Assembly: GCA_963697205.1 (NCBI GenBank)
Contig: CAVONB010000005.1
Span: 124,001 to 188,000 of the forward strand
Reading direction: 5' to 3'
DNA from: CAVONB01 sp963697205
GTDB taxonomy: Bacteria > Pseudomonadota > Alphaproteobacteria > Rhizobiales > Hyphomicrobiaceae
DNA: 64,000 nt
Positions 26,950-36,856 of the stretch are shown here, piece after piece. The translations under genes were made by a program, and so were the position numbers. The notes below the pieces were generated by a model, which searched no databases, was not told the origin of the DNA, and saw only the letters and a list, made by a program, of their open reading frames with translations. Position 1 is the stretch's first letter. Each line of letters begins with the position of its first letter.

Positions 26950-27858
26950 ATGAGCATCCCGACGACCGCGCAACCGGATAGTCCGCGCGCGCACCACGGC
27001 GCGATCAGGCGCACCACGACCAGACGTCGAGCCATCGCGCTCTTCGCCGTCATCGCCGCGACCGCCGCCACGTCCATCGACACCGGCGCCCAGGCCGCAA
27101 CCGTCGCCGAGATCTTCGGCAAGCCGGCGCAAGGCTCCAGCAAGGTCGTCGACCACGCCGCCTGGACGACGCTTCTGCAGGCCTACGTCAAGCCGGGCGC
27201 GGACGGCGTCAATCGCGTCGACTACGCCAAATGGAAATCTGAAAGCCACGCCGCGCTGAAGGCCTACGTCAGGGCGCTCCAGGACGTCGACCCGACGACG
27301 CTCGACCGGTCCGAGCAGTTCGCCTTCTGGGCCAATCTCTATAACGCCAAGACCATTGACGTCGTGCTCGACGCTTATCCGGTGAAGTCGATCAAGGACA
27401 TCAACCTCGGCGGCAGCCTGCTGACGATCGTGACCGGCGGCCCCTGGAAGGCCAAGGTCGCGCAGGTCAAGGGCCAGAGCCTGAGCCTCGATGACATCGA
27501 GCACAATATCCTGCGCCCTGTCATGAAGGACCCGCGCGTCCACTACTCGGTCAATTGCGCCTCGATCGGTTGCCCGAACCTGATGACAGAAGCCTTCACC
27601 GGCGCCAAGCTGGAGGCTCAACTCGACGCCGGCGCTAAGGCCTACGTCAATCATCCCCGCGGCATCACCGTCGGCAACGGCAAGATCACGGCATCGAGCA
27701 TCTATTCCTGGTTCCAGGCCGACTTTGGCGGAACCGCAGCCGGCGTTCTCGAGCACGTGCGCAAATACGCCGATCCCGATCTGACGGCGAAACTCAAGGG
27801 CGCAGCATCGATTTCCGACTACGGCTACGACTGGCGGCTCAACGAGGTGACGAAATGA
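26950..27858 (+). CDS. DUF547 domain-containing secreted protein
   Basis: This 302-residue protein has an N-terminal signal segment (AIALFAVIAATAATSIDTGAQA). The DUF547 domain follows, with EQFAFWANLYNAKTIDVVLD and YSVNCASIGCPNL, both hallmarks of the family. The Cys pair in the second motif may be catalytic or bind metal. The start has an excellent GAGGAGG site. The stop overlaps a potential upstream start of the TVP38 gene (ATGA at 27855), so the two are co-transcribed. DUF547 and TVP38 genes often travel together; the function of the pair is not known. Confidence 0.88.
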   Translation: MSIPTTAQPDSPRAHHGAIRRTTTRRRAIALFAVIAATAATSIDTGAQAATVAEIFGKPAQGSSKVVDHAAWTTLLQAYVKPGADGVNRVDYAKWKSESHAALKAYVRALQDVDPTTLDRSEQFAFWANLYNAKTIDVVLDAYPVKSIKDINLGGSLLTIVTGGPWKAKVAQVKGQSLSLDDIEHNILRPVMKDPRVHYSVNCASIGCPNLMTEAFTGAKLEAQLDAGAKAYVNHPRGITVGNGKITASSIYSWFQADFGGTAAGVLEHVRKYADPDLTAKLKGAASISDYGYDWRLNEVTK

Positions 27859-27899
27859 GCGCGCCCGCATTGCACACCACCTCGGGGGAGGCTCAGACC

Positions 27900-28719
27900 A
27901 TGACGCACGCCCAATCGCACGAGCCCGCCAAGGCCGGCGACGCCAATCGTCCCGCTACATCCTCGAGCTTGCGCAAATGGGCGCCACTCGCCGTGATCGC
28001 AGCGCTGATGGCGCTGTCGTTCGCGATGGGCTGGCATAAGTACCTCTCGTTCAAGACCATCGGTCTCAATTACGAGGCCCTGCAGACCTTCATCGAGGAG
28101 TATTTCATCGCCGCTTTGGCGCTCTACATCCTGACCTACATCGTCGTCGTCGCGCTGTCGTTGCCCGGCGGCCTTGTCATGACGCTGTCGGGCGGCCTGC
28201 TGTTCGGCTGGCAGGTCGGCGCGGCGGCCACCGTCGTCGGGGCCACCATCGGGGCGACGCTGATCTTCCTCGTCGCCAAGACATCGTTCGGCGAGACGCT
28301 GGCCGCGAAGGCCGGCCCGTGGATCGGCAAGCTGCGCGATGGCTTCCAGGACAACGCCCTGTCCTACCTCCTGTTCCTGCGCCTCGTGCCCGCGTTTCCT
28401 TTCTTCGTCGTCAATCTGGCGCCCGCCTTGCTCGGTGTCCCACTCAGGACCTATCGTTGTCGGCACCGCGCTCGGCATCATTCCCGGCACCACGGCTTTC
28501 TCCTTCGCCGGCGCCGGCCTCGGCTCGGTGGTGGAGGCCCAGAACGCCACCTACAACGCCTGCCTCAAGGCCAACGGCGGCAGCGCCGAAGCCTGCCCCT
28601 ACACCATCGACACCAGCGCGCTCGTCACCAAGGAGCTCCTGATCGCATTCGCCCTGCTCGGTGTCGTCGCCCTCATCCCCGTCGCTCTTAAGAAATGGAA
28701 CAACCGCCATGTCCGCTGA
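27900..28719 (+). pseudogene. TVP38/TMEM64 family membrane protein, one frameshift
   Basis: The family is clear from VALSLPGGLVMTLSGGLLFG in the first half and IVVGTALGIIPGTTAFSFAG in the second, the latter being the SNARE-associated (DedA/VTT) core. The two halves lie in different frames joined near 28455, where a one-base insertion (or two-base loss) falls just after GVPLRTY. Both halves keep intact codons, so either the sequence has an error here or the mutation is very recent. ATG 27900 with GGGGGAG upstream is the best start; ATG 27855 is also in frame. If restored, the protein would have five to six membrane helices and about 273 residues. Confidence 0.8.
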
Positions 28720-30260
28720 CAACGAACCTCACCGCGCCCGTCGCGCGCACCGCAGACACCGGCAGCGCCACGGCATCCGGCACCGGCGACACCACCCGCA
28801 CGACCGACCGCCGCGACAGCGTCCCCGGTCAGCCGATCACCTGCGACATCTGCGTCATCGGCGCCGGCTCCGGCGGGCTCTCCGTCGCCGTTGCCGCCGC
28901 TGCGTTCGGCCGCAAGGTCGTCCTGCTCGAGAAGCACAAGATGGGCGGCGACTGCCTCAACTTCGGCTGTGTGCCCTCCAAGGCCCTGATCGCCGCCGGT
29001 AAGCGCGCCCAGGCCATGCGCACGTCCGCCCCCTTCGGCGTCGCGCCGGCCGAGCCCGAGATCGATTTTGCCCGCGTCAACGATCACGTCAGGAACGTCA
29101 TCGCCGCCATCGCGCCCAACGACAGCGTCGAGCGCTTCAACGGCCTCGGCGTCACCGTCATCCAGGAGGCCGGCCGCTTCGTCGACAAGGACACCGTCGC
29201 CGCCGGCGCCCAGCGCATCAAGGCCCGCCGCTTCGTCATCGCGACCGGCTCCGCCGCCGTTCGTGCCGCCGATCCCCGGGCTCGATACCGTGCCCTATTT
29301 CACCAACGAGACGCTGTTCGACAATCGCGAAAAGCCCGCACACCTGATCGTCGTCGGCGGCGGACCGATCGGCATGGAGATGGCCCAGGCGCACCGCCGC
29401 CTCGGCGCCCGCGTCACCGTGCTCGAAGGCATGACCGCGCTCGGCAAGGACGATCCCGAGCTGACGGCGGTCGTCCTGAAGCATCTGCGCGAGCGAAGGC
29501 ATCGATATCCGCGAGGGCGCCAAGGTCGAGCGCGTCGACGGCCGCGCCGGCGACATCAGCGTCACCGTCGGCCAGCGCCGACGGCAGCGACACCGTCACC
29601 GGCACCCATCTCCTGATCGCCGTCGGCCGCCGCGCCAACATGTCGACGGCCTCGGCCTCGAGGAAGCCGGCATCGAGACCGACTCGCACGGGCATCAAGG
29701 TCGACGCGGGCATGGTCACAACCAATCGCAAGGTGTTCGCCATCGGCGACGTGGCCGGCGGCCTGCAGTTCACGCACGTCGCCAACTACCACGCCGGAAT
29801 CGTCATTCGCAAAGCGCTTGTTCCACCTGCCCGTCAAGGCCGACACCTCGATCATCCCCTGGGTCACCTACACCGAGCCGGAGACTCGCCAATGTCGGCC
29901 TGACCGAGGACGCCGCCCGCAAGGCCGGCCACCAGGTCAAAGTCCTGCGCTGGCCCTACCACGAGAACGACCGCGCCCAGGCCGAGCGCGCCACCGAAGG
30001 CCTCGTCAAGGTCGTCACCGACAAGAAGGGCCGCATCCTCGGCGCCAGGAATCGTCGGTCACCACGCCGGCGAACTGATCCAGATGTGGTCGCTGGCCCT
30101 ATCACAGAAGATGAATATCAAAGCCATGACCGGTTGGGTCTCGCCCTATCCGACGCTGACGGAGATCAACAAGCGGGCCGCTTACCGTTATTATACGGCC
30201 GCGCCAGGCAACCGTGTCCTGCGAAAGGCCCTCGATCTGATGGCGCGCGTGCTGGGTTGA
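28695..30260 (+). pseudogene. FAD-dependent NAD(P)-disulfide oxidoreductase (mercuric reductase/Lpd-like) with multiple frameshifts
   Basis: The full protein can be followed from CDICVIGAGSGG (FAD site) and the redox pair in GGDCLNFGCVPSK, through VVGGGPIGMEMAQ (NAD site) and KVFAIGDVAGGLQF (second FAD site), to the dimerisation domain ending MTGWVSPYPTLTEI and ALDLMARVLG. It must be read through about eight frame changes, near 29259, 29494, 29576, 29640, 29690, 29820, 29884 and 30047. Seven fit single-base insertions and one is +2 or -1. Between shifts the coding is undamaged, with no nonsense codons of its own. It follows the TVP38 gene with overlap. As written it cannot be translated. Confidence 0.85.
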
Positions 30261-30399
30261 CGCGCCACCAAGGCAAGGCGCCATGTGTGCCGGCCCGCCT
30301 TGTCAGGGGGCCGGCCGACTTGCGTGACCGCGCGAGCAGGATCAGAGTCCGAACGTGGAGCGTGGTTGATCCGCGCCCAGGCACGAAGGAGACGAGAGC

Positions 30400-31986
30400 T
30401 TGCCCCAGGACACGCCTCAGCCGGCCGCGAACGCGGTAGCGGACGCGGCGAACGCCCAGGCAGAGGCACAGGCACAGGCCGGTTCGCCCGCCGGGCTGCT
30501 GGAGCGCTGGCGGCGCGGTCGCATCGGCTTGTCCGCCAAACTGCTGCTGTTGACGCTGCTCTTCGTCATGCTGGCCGAGGTCCTGATCTTCGTCCCCTCC
30601 GTGGCGAACTTCCGCGTCACTTGGCTGGCTGATCGATTGCGCGCCGCACAGCTGGCTTCGCTAGCCGCCGAAGCCGGCGGCGGCAATGTCCCGGCAAGCT
30701 TGCGCGCCGAACTCCTGAAAACCGCCCAGGTCAAGGCCGTCTCGGTCAAGCGCGACGGCATGCGCCGTCTGGTGCTGCCCGCCAACCGCGACCTGTCGAT
30801 CGATGCACACTACGAGCTTTCGATGGACATGCCCAACGGCAACCTTGGCGACCTCTCCCATCGCCTGGGCCTCGTAAGCGACGCCATGTCCGTCTTCCTG
30901 TCCGGCGGCAACCGCATCCTGCGCGTCACCGGCCATTTGACGGGCTCGCGCACCGACAACGTCGAGATCGTGTTGCCCGAGGCACCGTTGCGGACCGCCA
31001 TGCTCAGCTACGGGCTGAACGTGCTGGGCCTGTCCATCGTCATCTCCTTCATCACCGCCGCCTTGGTCTATTTCGCACTCAATCGTCTGCTGGTGCGCCC
31101 GATGATGCGCATCTCCGAGAACATGCTGAAATTCTCACGCAACCCTGAGGATACCAGCCGCATCATCGAGCCGACCGCGCGCCAGGACGAGATCGGCACC
31201 GCCGAGCGCGAGCTGGCCCATATGCAGGGCGAGCTCGCCCATCTCTTGTTGCAGAAGAACCGGCTGGCCCAGCTTGGCCTCGCCGTCAGCAAGATCAATC
31301 ACGACCTGCGCAACATGCTCGCCAGCGCCCAGCTGATCTCCGACCGACTGACGAGCCTGGAAGATCCCACGGTCCAGCGCTTCGCCCCCAAGCTGATCGC
31401 CTCACTCGATCGCGCCATCGCCTTCTGCAACGACACCTTGCGCTTCGGACGGGCCGAGGAGGCCAAGCCGCGCCGCGAGCTGTTCAGGCTGAAACCCCTG
31501 ATCGACGAAATCGGCGATGCCCTCGCCCTCCCACGCGAGGATGCGATCGACTGGGTCGTCGACATCGAAGACACCCTGCGCATCGATGCCGATCGCGACC
31601 ACCTCTTCCGCGTCTTGAGCAATCTCGTGCGAAACGCCGTCCAGGTCCTGGAGGCCCAGCCAGGCGCGGCCGATCAGTCGGCGGGCTCGCAACCGGGCGC
31701 CTTGGCCGCCCCCGCCGCGATGAGCCCCCGCGACACCATCCGCGTGGCGGCCCGCCGCGACGGCCGCACGGTCGCCATCGACATCGCCGACACAGGCCCC
31801 GGCGTGCCCGCCAAGGTCCGCCCACACCTCTTCCAGGCTTTCCAGAGCTCCGCGCGCAAGGGCGGGACGGGCCTCGGCCTCGCCATTGCCGCCGAGCTGA
31901 TCGCCGCCCATGGCGGGCGGCTCACCTTGCGCGATGGCGCACGCGGCGCGGTCTTCCGCATCGAGATCCCCGACCGCAGCGCCTAG
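30400..31986 (+). CDS. Membrane sensor histidine kinase with HAMP domain
   Basis: This 528-residue protein starts at a TTG codon with AAGGAG about ten bases upstream. It has a low-complexity Ala/Gln N-terminus, helix 1 (about 46-66), a periplasmic sensor of about 135 residues, helix 2 (about 205-227) and a HAMP segment. The H-box is LAVSKINHDLRNMLASAQ with His301, followed by an N-box (VLSNLVRNAVQVLEA), G1 (IADTGPGVP) and G2 (GGTGLGLAIAAELIAAHGG). There is no response regulator beside it. The preceding FAD-oxidoreductase gene ends 139 bases upstream, so a shared transcript is possible. The signal is unknown. Confidence 0.9.
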   Translation: MPQDTPQPAANAVADAANAQAEAQAQAGSPAGLLERWRRGRIGLSAKLLLLTLLFVMLAEVLIFVPSVANFRVTWLADRLRAAQLASLAAEAGGGNVPASLRAELLKTAQVKAVSVKRDGMRRLVLPANRDLSIDAHYELSMDMPNGNLGDLSHRLGLVSDAMSVFLSGGNRILRVTGHLTGSRTDNVEIVLPEAPLRTAMLSYGLNVLGLSIVISFITAALVYFALNRLLVRPMMRISENMLKFSRNPEDTSRIIEPTARQDEIGTAERELAHMQGELAHLLLQKNRLAQLGLAVSKINHDLRNMLASAQLISDRLTSLEDPTVQRFAPKLIASLDRAIAFCNDTLRFGRAEEAKPRRELFRLKPLIDEIGDALALPREDAIDWVVDIEDTLRIDADRDHLFRVLSNLVRNAVQVLEAQPGAADQSAGSQPGALAAPAAMSPRDTIRVAARRDGRTVAIDIADTGPGVPAKVRPHLFQAFQSSARKGGTGLGLAIAAELIAAHGGRLTLRDGARGAVFRIEIPDRSA

Positions 31987-32034
31987 CCGCGCCATTCCCC
32001 GCTGATCCCGCCTGCCAATCCAGTGCCAATCCCC

Positions 32035-32063
32035 TGGACAGGCTTGCCCGGCCTCACTATAAG
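32035..32063 (+). promoter_or_regulatory. Promoter of tRNA-Phe
   Basis: TGGACA is followed by a 17-base spacer and TATAAG, about 60 bases ahead of the tRNA. The predicted start of transcription is near 32070. Confidence 0.65.
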
Positions 32064-32124
32064 ACCCGAGCTTCGGCGCACCCATTCGGTCGCCGCGCAC
32101 GTCGACCCCGCAGGTGCGACGTTT

Positions 32125-32200
<76 letters not shown>

Positions 32201-32363
32201 CGACCCCTCCGCATAGCTGATCATAACCTCTCAAAAATCCATAGGAATCAGGGTCATGCTGTCGCCATCCTGCGCACGGCGACGCATCGGACACCCTTGT
32301 TTCTCAGAAGATTGCGGGTAAGGATGCGGGTAACACGCGCTGAGCTACCAAGCGTTACCCACA

Positions 32364-33545
32364 ATGCAGCTTTCTGAGTTCGCCATCCGGAAGGCCAAGC
32401 CCCAAGCGAAGCCGTATCGCCTTAGCGACGGCGGTGGCTTGCACCTCCTCGTGCAGCCGAACGGCTCCCGCCTGTGGCAGATGCGGTATCGTTATAACGG
32501 CAAGGAGAATATTCTCTCCTTCGGGGCTTACCCGCTGGTGACTTTGGCCGAAGCGCGACGAAAGCGCGACGAGGCCAAGCGGCTGCTGATAGGGCGGATC
32601 GATCCGGCGGCCAAGAGGCGGCAGGATCAAGTTGCCGCTGAAGCGGCTGCCCGGCAAACATTTCAATTGATCGCCGACGAATACATCTTTCAATTGAATG
32701 AGAAGGGGGCGGCGGCGTCAACCATCGCCAAGACCACCTGGCTACTCAAGGATCTGGCGGCTCCGCTCGCCGATCGACCAATTCATGAGATCACGCCAGC
32801 CGAGATCCTGGCATTGCTGCGGCGGGTGGAAAAGAGCGGACGCAGGGAGACGGCGCGACGTCTGCGTGGAACGATCGGCAGTGTCTTCAAGCTCGCGATC
32901 GTGACCCTGCGGGCTGACAGCGATCCGACTGTTCCCCTCCATGGCGCGCTCTTGCCCCCAAAGGTCGAGGGCCGTGCAGCGATCACCGATGAACAGGCTT
33001 TGGGCAAGTTCTTGCGAGCGATCGATGACTACGATGGATGGCCAACGATCAAGGCGGGGATGCAATTTTTGATGTTGACCTGCGTCCGACCGGGGGAGGT
33101 GCGCGGCGCTAGGCGGGACGAGTTCGATCTGTCCAAATCGGTCTGGCGCATTCCTGCGGAACGCATGAAGATGCGTCAGCCGCACGACGTGCCACTCTCC
33201 CGACAGGCTCTCACTGTGCTCAACGACGTGTGGCCATTGTCCGAAGACGGGGAGCTGGTGTTTCCGTCGGTGAGATCGGTTCTTCGACCGCTTTCAGACA
33301 ACGCCTTCAATTCGGCGCTGCGGCGCATGGGCTACGCGAGGAACGAAGTCTCAGCGCACGGCTTCCGTGTGACGGCCAGCTCGATCCTGAACTCGCGCGG
33401 CTATGAGGCTGACGTCATCGAAGCTGTGCTGGCGCATCAGGATCGCAATTCGATCCGTCGAACGTACAACCGGGCCACATACTGGGACCAGCGGGTCGTG
33501 CTGATGCAGGACTGGGCTGATCTACTTGATCAGCTGAAGGGATGA
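32364..33545 (+). CDS. P4-type tyrosine-recombinase integrase
   Basis: This 393-residue site-specific recombinase has an N-terminal arm-binding DUF4102 domain (LSDGGGLHLLVQPNGSRLW), a core-binding domain and a catalytic domain. Catalytic residues are visible: Arg in TCVRPGEVRGARR, the HXXR pair in SAHGFRVTASS, and the nucleophile Tyr in IRRTYNRATYW. It lies directly downstream of tRNA-Phe in the same direction, the usual layout for an island inserted at that tRNA. The gene is intact, so the element could still be mobile if the other end exists. Confidence 0.93.
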   Translation: MQLSEFAIRKAKPQAKPYRLSDGGGLHLLVQPNGSRLWQMRYRYNGKENILSFGAYPLVTLAEARRKRDEAKRLLIGRIDPAAKRRQDQVAAEAAARQTFQLIADEYIFQLNEKGAAASTIAKTTWLLKDLAAPLADRPIHEITPAEILALLRRVEKSGRRETARRLRGTIGSVFKLAIVTLRADSDPTVPLHGALLPPKVEGRAAITDEQALGKFLRAIDDYDGWPTIKAGMQFLMLTCVRPGEVRGARRDEFDLSKSVWRIPAERMKMRQPHDVPLSRQALTVLNDVWPLSEDGELVFPSVRSVLRPLSDNAFNSALRRMGYARNEVSAHGFRVTASSILNSRGYEADVIEAVLAHQDRNSIRRTYNRATYWDQRVVLMQDWADLLDQLKG

Positions 33546-33638
33546 CCGTGTCAAGTGCACGGTCGGTGTGAGCCTGAAGCAGAACTCGACAGCAAGTCAT
33601 GAAGGGCCAACAAGTGACATCCAATACAGAGGGGCCGT

Positions 33639-34580
33639 CTAGAATGGCACGATGAAATTCATCCACGCCTGCATCCAGATCATCACGCGTCGGATGACGT
33701 GACCGGTGGGCATGGACGAGGTGTAGATCGCGGCTTGACCGTAGCTGCCCGCCTTCAGGGTCTCAGCGACTTTTGTGTCATCAAGTTTGAGGCGGACCAC
33801 GAAAGGGAAAGCGGAGAGCCGCGTGTTAGCGGCAGCGGAACCCGAGACCGCGATCTGGCCTTGCGCGATGGCCGGCAGCACGGCTTCAACGCTAGCCGCG
33901 AAGACCTCGCCGGGCAACTGTTTGAAGGTGACGTCCGCCTTCTGCCCTGCTTTCACGTAGCGGACGTGAATCTGATGTATCTGCGCACCTACGAGCGTCT
34001 CAGAGGTATCGAAGAAAGGCATCGTCGCCGCCAGCGGGACCGTGGCCACCCGCGCACCGGGCCGTAGCGCAACGTTGGTGGCAAAGCCATCGGAGGGCGC
34101 GCGAACCGTCGTGCCCTCGAGCTGCCACTTCGCGTCAGTTAACTGTGCTCTCAGGTTCGCCGCATTGGCAATGGCCTCCTCGACGCGAAACCGGGAGCCG
34201 GCATCGCGCGCTTCCAGTTGTGTAAACTGCTGCTCCCTCAGTTCGGCGAGCTTCAGCTGAGCCGTCAGCTGATCCACCTTGGCTTGGTATTGTGTCGGGT
34301 CGATACGGAAAAGCACTTCGCCTTTCTTGACAGGCTCATTGGCGCGAATCGCAACCTCGACAACCTGCCCTGCCACGTTAGGGACGATGGCGACCGCACC
34401 GCGCACTACGACCGCGGGACCAGCAGGCGCCGCCCACTGCAGCGGCACGAACAGGAACAGGAACAGCGCGATCATGAAAGCGATCGGCGAAAGCCGGACG
34501 TAGATGTTGCCAGGCAGCATCTTCAATTTTACGAGCCCGTAAACAACCGCCACAAAACAAAGGGTGAGGAAGATGATCAT
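33639..34580 (-). CDS. HlyD-family periplasmic adaptor (YiaV-like)
   Basis: This 313-residue membrane-fusion protein has an N-terminal anchor of one or two helices (VVYGLVKLKMLPG and AFMIALFLFLFVPLQWA). The biotinyl-lipoyl half-motif is VPNVAGQVVEVAIRANEPVKKGEVLFRID, followed by a short coiled-coil hairpin and the second half-motif TTVRAPSDGFATNVALRPG. Its partner gene upstream encodes a DUF3302/YiaW-like protein and overlaps it by four bases, reproducing the E. coli yiaV-yiaW pair. No efflux pump or outer-membrane channel is adjacent. Its role is probably envelope transport, but no substrate can be named. Confidence 0.87.
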   Translation of the reverse strand: MIIFLTLCFVAVVYGLVKLKMLPGNIYVRLSPIAFMIALFLFLFVPLQWAAPAGPAVVVRGAVAIVPNVAGQVVEVAIRANEPVKKGEVLFRIDPTQYQAKVDQLTAQLKLAELREQQFTQLEARDAGSRFRVEEAIANAANLRAQLTDAKWQLEGTTVRAPSDGFATNVALRPGARVATVPLAATMPFFDTSETLVGAQIHQIHVRYVKAGQKADVTFKQLPGEVFAASVEAVLPAIAQGQIAVSGSAAANTRLSAFPFVVRLKLDDTKVAETLKAGSYGQAAIYTSSMPTGHVIRRVMIWMQAWMNFIVPF

Positions 34581-34834
34581 GGGCTGGCTCCGATCCGCTC
34601 ATCGGTTGCTTTTACTCGTGTCATGCCGGTCGGCGAGTAGTACGCCCAGACCATGGCGAGCGGCCAAAGTGGAATGGGGAGTAGGAGGCTGCACCAGCCG
34701 GCCACGGCAACAGCCTCGGCCTGGGCATGAGCGCGGCCGCGCGCGATCTGGCCCGGCAATCGCGCCAACAGGAAAATTGCAGCGAGTGCGGTTGCCAGAA
34801 GCACGAGCAGGATAACAAAGGCGAAGTACTTCAT
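34577..34834 (-). CDS. DUF3302 (YiaW-like) small inner-membrane protein
   Basis: This protein of about 85 residues has two hydrophobic segments (YFAFVILLVLLATALAAIFL and SLLLPIPLWPLAMVWAYY) separated by a polar loop containing RLPGQIARGRAHAQAEAV, as in DUF3302 proteins. ATG 34834 (MKYFAF) is preferred to the earlier in-frame start at 34864. The end overlaps the start of the HlyD-family gene by four bases, so the proteins are probably made in equal amounts and act together. No function is established for the family. Confidence 0.75.
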   Translation of the reverse strand: MKYFAFVILLVLLATALAAIFLLARLPGQIARGRAHAQAEAVAVAGWCSLLLPIPLWPLAMVWAYYSPTGMTRVKATDERIGASP

Positions 34835-34955
34835 AGCACATCTCGCAAGATCGATCGCCGGCACGCTTCAGACCAATGGGCCGACCCAAGAGCGCAACAG
34901 GACGGGGAGTTCATCAGTTCGACTGTTCGAACGCCGGAAACGTCCAACTGCCGTT

Positions 34956-35189
34956 CTATATTTCCGCGCAGTCATTGGCTTCAAGATAGCGGTCCACGTT
35001 GTAGACAGTGATCGACCAGAACGCGACGATGGGCACGTCCTTTAACGTGGCCCTGTAAGGCGTCATGCCGTCATTGGCCGCAGCGCTGTCCATCAAATAC
35101 ATCGCCGCGCTCTGTTGGTGAGCTCCCATTTGCTGGTCCAATCTCATATGCCACACCTGACGGATGAGTCCGGTGTCCGCGCAAATCAT
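34956..35189 (-). pseudogene. Fragment of a second DUF1254/DUF1214 gene
   Basis: The 77-codon frame contains ATLKDVPIVAFWSITVYNVD, which matches the PP-x-FWSxTxY region near the end of DUF1254 proteins (compare PPANSFWSMTMYE in the neighbour). The N-terminal domain is absent and the frame stops soon after. It is therefore best read as the remnant of a paralogue left by deletion, downstream of the intact copy. Confidence 0.65.
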
Positions 35190-35249
35190 TCAATTCGCGG
35201 GGCATGAGACGCGATCACATCTGACTATATGACCGAGCTAACTTACGTC

Positions 35250-36662
35250 CTATGTCGACGCAGTCATCGGTGGCTGCTTCCACTTGCCCTCAAGCGCCTC
35301 GGGCTTCGGCCAGTACAGGCGCAAGATAACCGTGAACGGCCCCTTTGGTGCAGGCAGCCAGTTGGCTTCTTTATCAGCACCTGGCGATCCGTTCTGGATG
35401 TAGAAGGTGTAGCCGCCGTCAGCGTCCTTTTTAAGCTGTGGCAGCATGGGCTTGTTGAGCAGATAGCGATTGAGCGGATTGGCAACGAGCAGACTCGATG
35501 GCAATTCATACATCGTCATCGACCAGAACGAGTTGGCAGGCGGTAACTGGCCCGGCGCAAAGCGCAAGGTATAGCGTTTGGCCCCATCCAGCTTCTGACC
35601 GTCGGAACCGACGGCATAAAAAGGATACATCGCTTCTTGCTTCGAATTGCCATAGATGCCAAGCACGGCTCCCGCCATCCGATAGAGATAATTATTCTTC
35701 AGATAAGCTCGCGTACCGAAAAGGTCGCCGGAGGTAACCTTCCCGGTATCAACTTTCTCCTTCTGAAGCTTCGCCAAGTCAGCCCATGCATCGGCCATAC
35801 CTTGCTCGATGGCAGCCTTGACTTCGGGAGAGAGCTTGCTCGCATCCAAGGTCCTGCCAGCGCCGACACCAATCCTGCCGATGCGTTCCATGAGTGACTT
35901 TTCGGTCCGATGCGTTGGGCAGAACTTCAGGACGAAACTCAGAATGTTGAAGAACTCCAGCGACGTCTTCTGCGCTTCGGGCGCAAGCGGCGTTGCGAAC
36001 TCGATTGCTGGCGGGGCCTTGGGAGCAGATTGACCAAGAAACGCGGAGAGCGGTTGCGCCTTGTAGCCCGCTTGAATCTTCTTGACGTTCTCAATGTCAG
36101 CCGGATTGAAAAGCTGCGTGCGGTAGATGGCGAGTGTCAGCTCGGTTTCCGAACGGATGACCTTTGTCACACCCTTCGGCTTCACACCCTTCCAGCCAGG
36201 CCCGGCGATCAGAAAATTGCCACCGCCATTGCCGGTTGCGCGGCTGCCCACGTAGTCGAAGTTGAAGGTGTAGAGATCGACGAGCTGAATGCTGAAATAG
36301 CGCTCCTTCTCGATCGGCGGCACGGTGAGCACAAATGGTTCGGCACGCAAGTCCAAGCCGATAAAGGAGTACGGCGTATCGGAGTTTGGCGTCTGGACTG
36401 CCTTATCGTCCGGCGTGTAGACGCGCGCTGTGTTGAACAGCTGGTTCCAAGGGCACTTGTATTCAGGATTTTTTTTATTAACAAAGTAGGCATGCTGGAT
36501 GCGATAGCCGTCTACCAACGGGTACCCGTACGTGTACGCCTCTTTAGCGATGGCACGGGCCCGCGCCGGTGTAATGCTCGTTTGAGCACTGGCTGCGGTA
36601 ACCCCCAACGAAGGAACGGCAGCCAAGCCAACTGTGAACTCTCGGCGCGTGATGGCTTTCAT
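35250..36662 (-). CDS. DUF1254/DUF1214 domain-containing exported protein
   Basis: The 470-residue protein has a Tat-like N-terminus (TRREFTVGLAAVPSLG) and signal-peptidase-type region TAASAQ. The DUF1254 domain (residues about 50-180) contains QTPNSDTPYSFIGLDLR, and the DUF1214 domain (about 340-455) contains RYTLRFAPGQLPPANSFWSM. Both domains are of unknown function and are usually found together in periplasmic or secreted proteins. The gene stands in a minus-strand series with DUF2092 and YiaV/YiaW-like genes, and a fragment of a related gene lies just downstream. I cannot assign a reaction. Confidence 0.9.
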   Translation of the reverse strand: MKAITRREFTVGLAAVPSLGVTAASAQTSITPARARAIAKEAYTYGYPLVDGYRIQHAYFVNKKNPEYKCPWNQLFNTARVYTPDDKAVQTPNSDTPYSFIGLDLRAEPFVLTVPPIEKERYFSIQLVDLYTFNFDYVGSRATGNGGGNFLIAGPGWKGVKPKGVTKVIRSETELTLAIYRTQLFNPADIENVKKIQAGYKAQPLSAFLGQSAPKAPPAIEFATPLAPEAQKTSLEFFNILSFVLKFCPTHRTEKSLMERIGRIGVGAGRTLDASKLSPEVKAAIEQGMADAWADLAKLQKEKVDTGKVTSGDLFGTRAYLKNNYLYRMAGAVLGIYGNSKQEAMYPFYAVGSDGQKLDGAKRYTLRFAPGQLPPANSFWSMTMYELPSSLLVANPLNRYLLNKPMLPQLKKDADGGYTFYIQNGSPGADKEANWLPAPKGPFTVILRLYWPKPEALEGKWKQPPMTAST

Positions 36663-36856
36663 AGATTAGTCCTCAATTGGTGTCTTCCACTCGCTAGTTC
36701 GCCACGCAGCCTCTTGCCTCTTGAGGCAACAATCCCGTGCAGCGCCATCTTGTTCAGCACCTGTCAGGTGAGAGGAGCCGTGAACATTAGCCTCTCCCAC
36801 TGTGATTTTCCGCTGTCGCATCCACAATCTGAACGGTCGGCCGTCTTCGTGGAGTC

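Noticed and set aside
28695..30260. Programmed ribosomal frameshifting in the FAD oxidoreductase gene
   Set aside because: Eight shifts in one gene, without slippery sequences or downstream structures, cannot be programmed.
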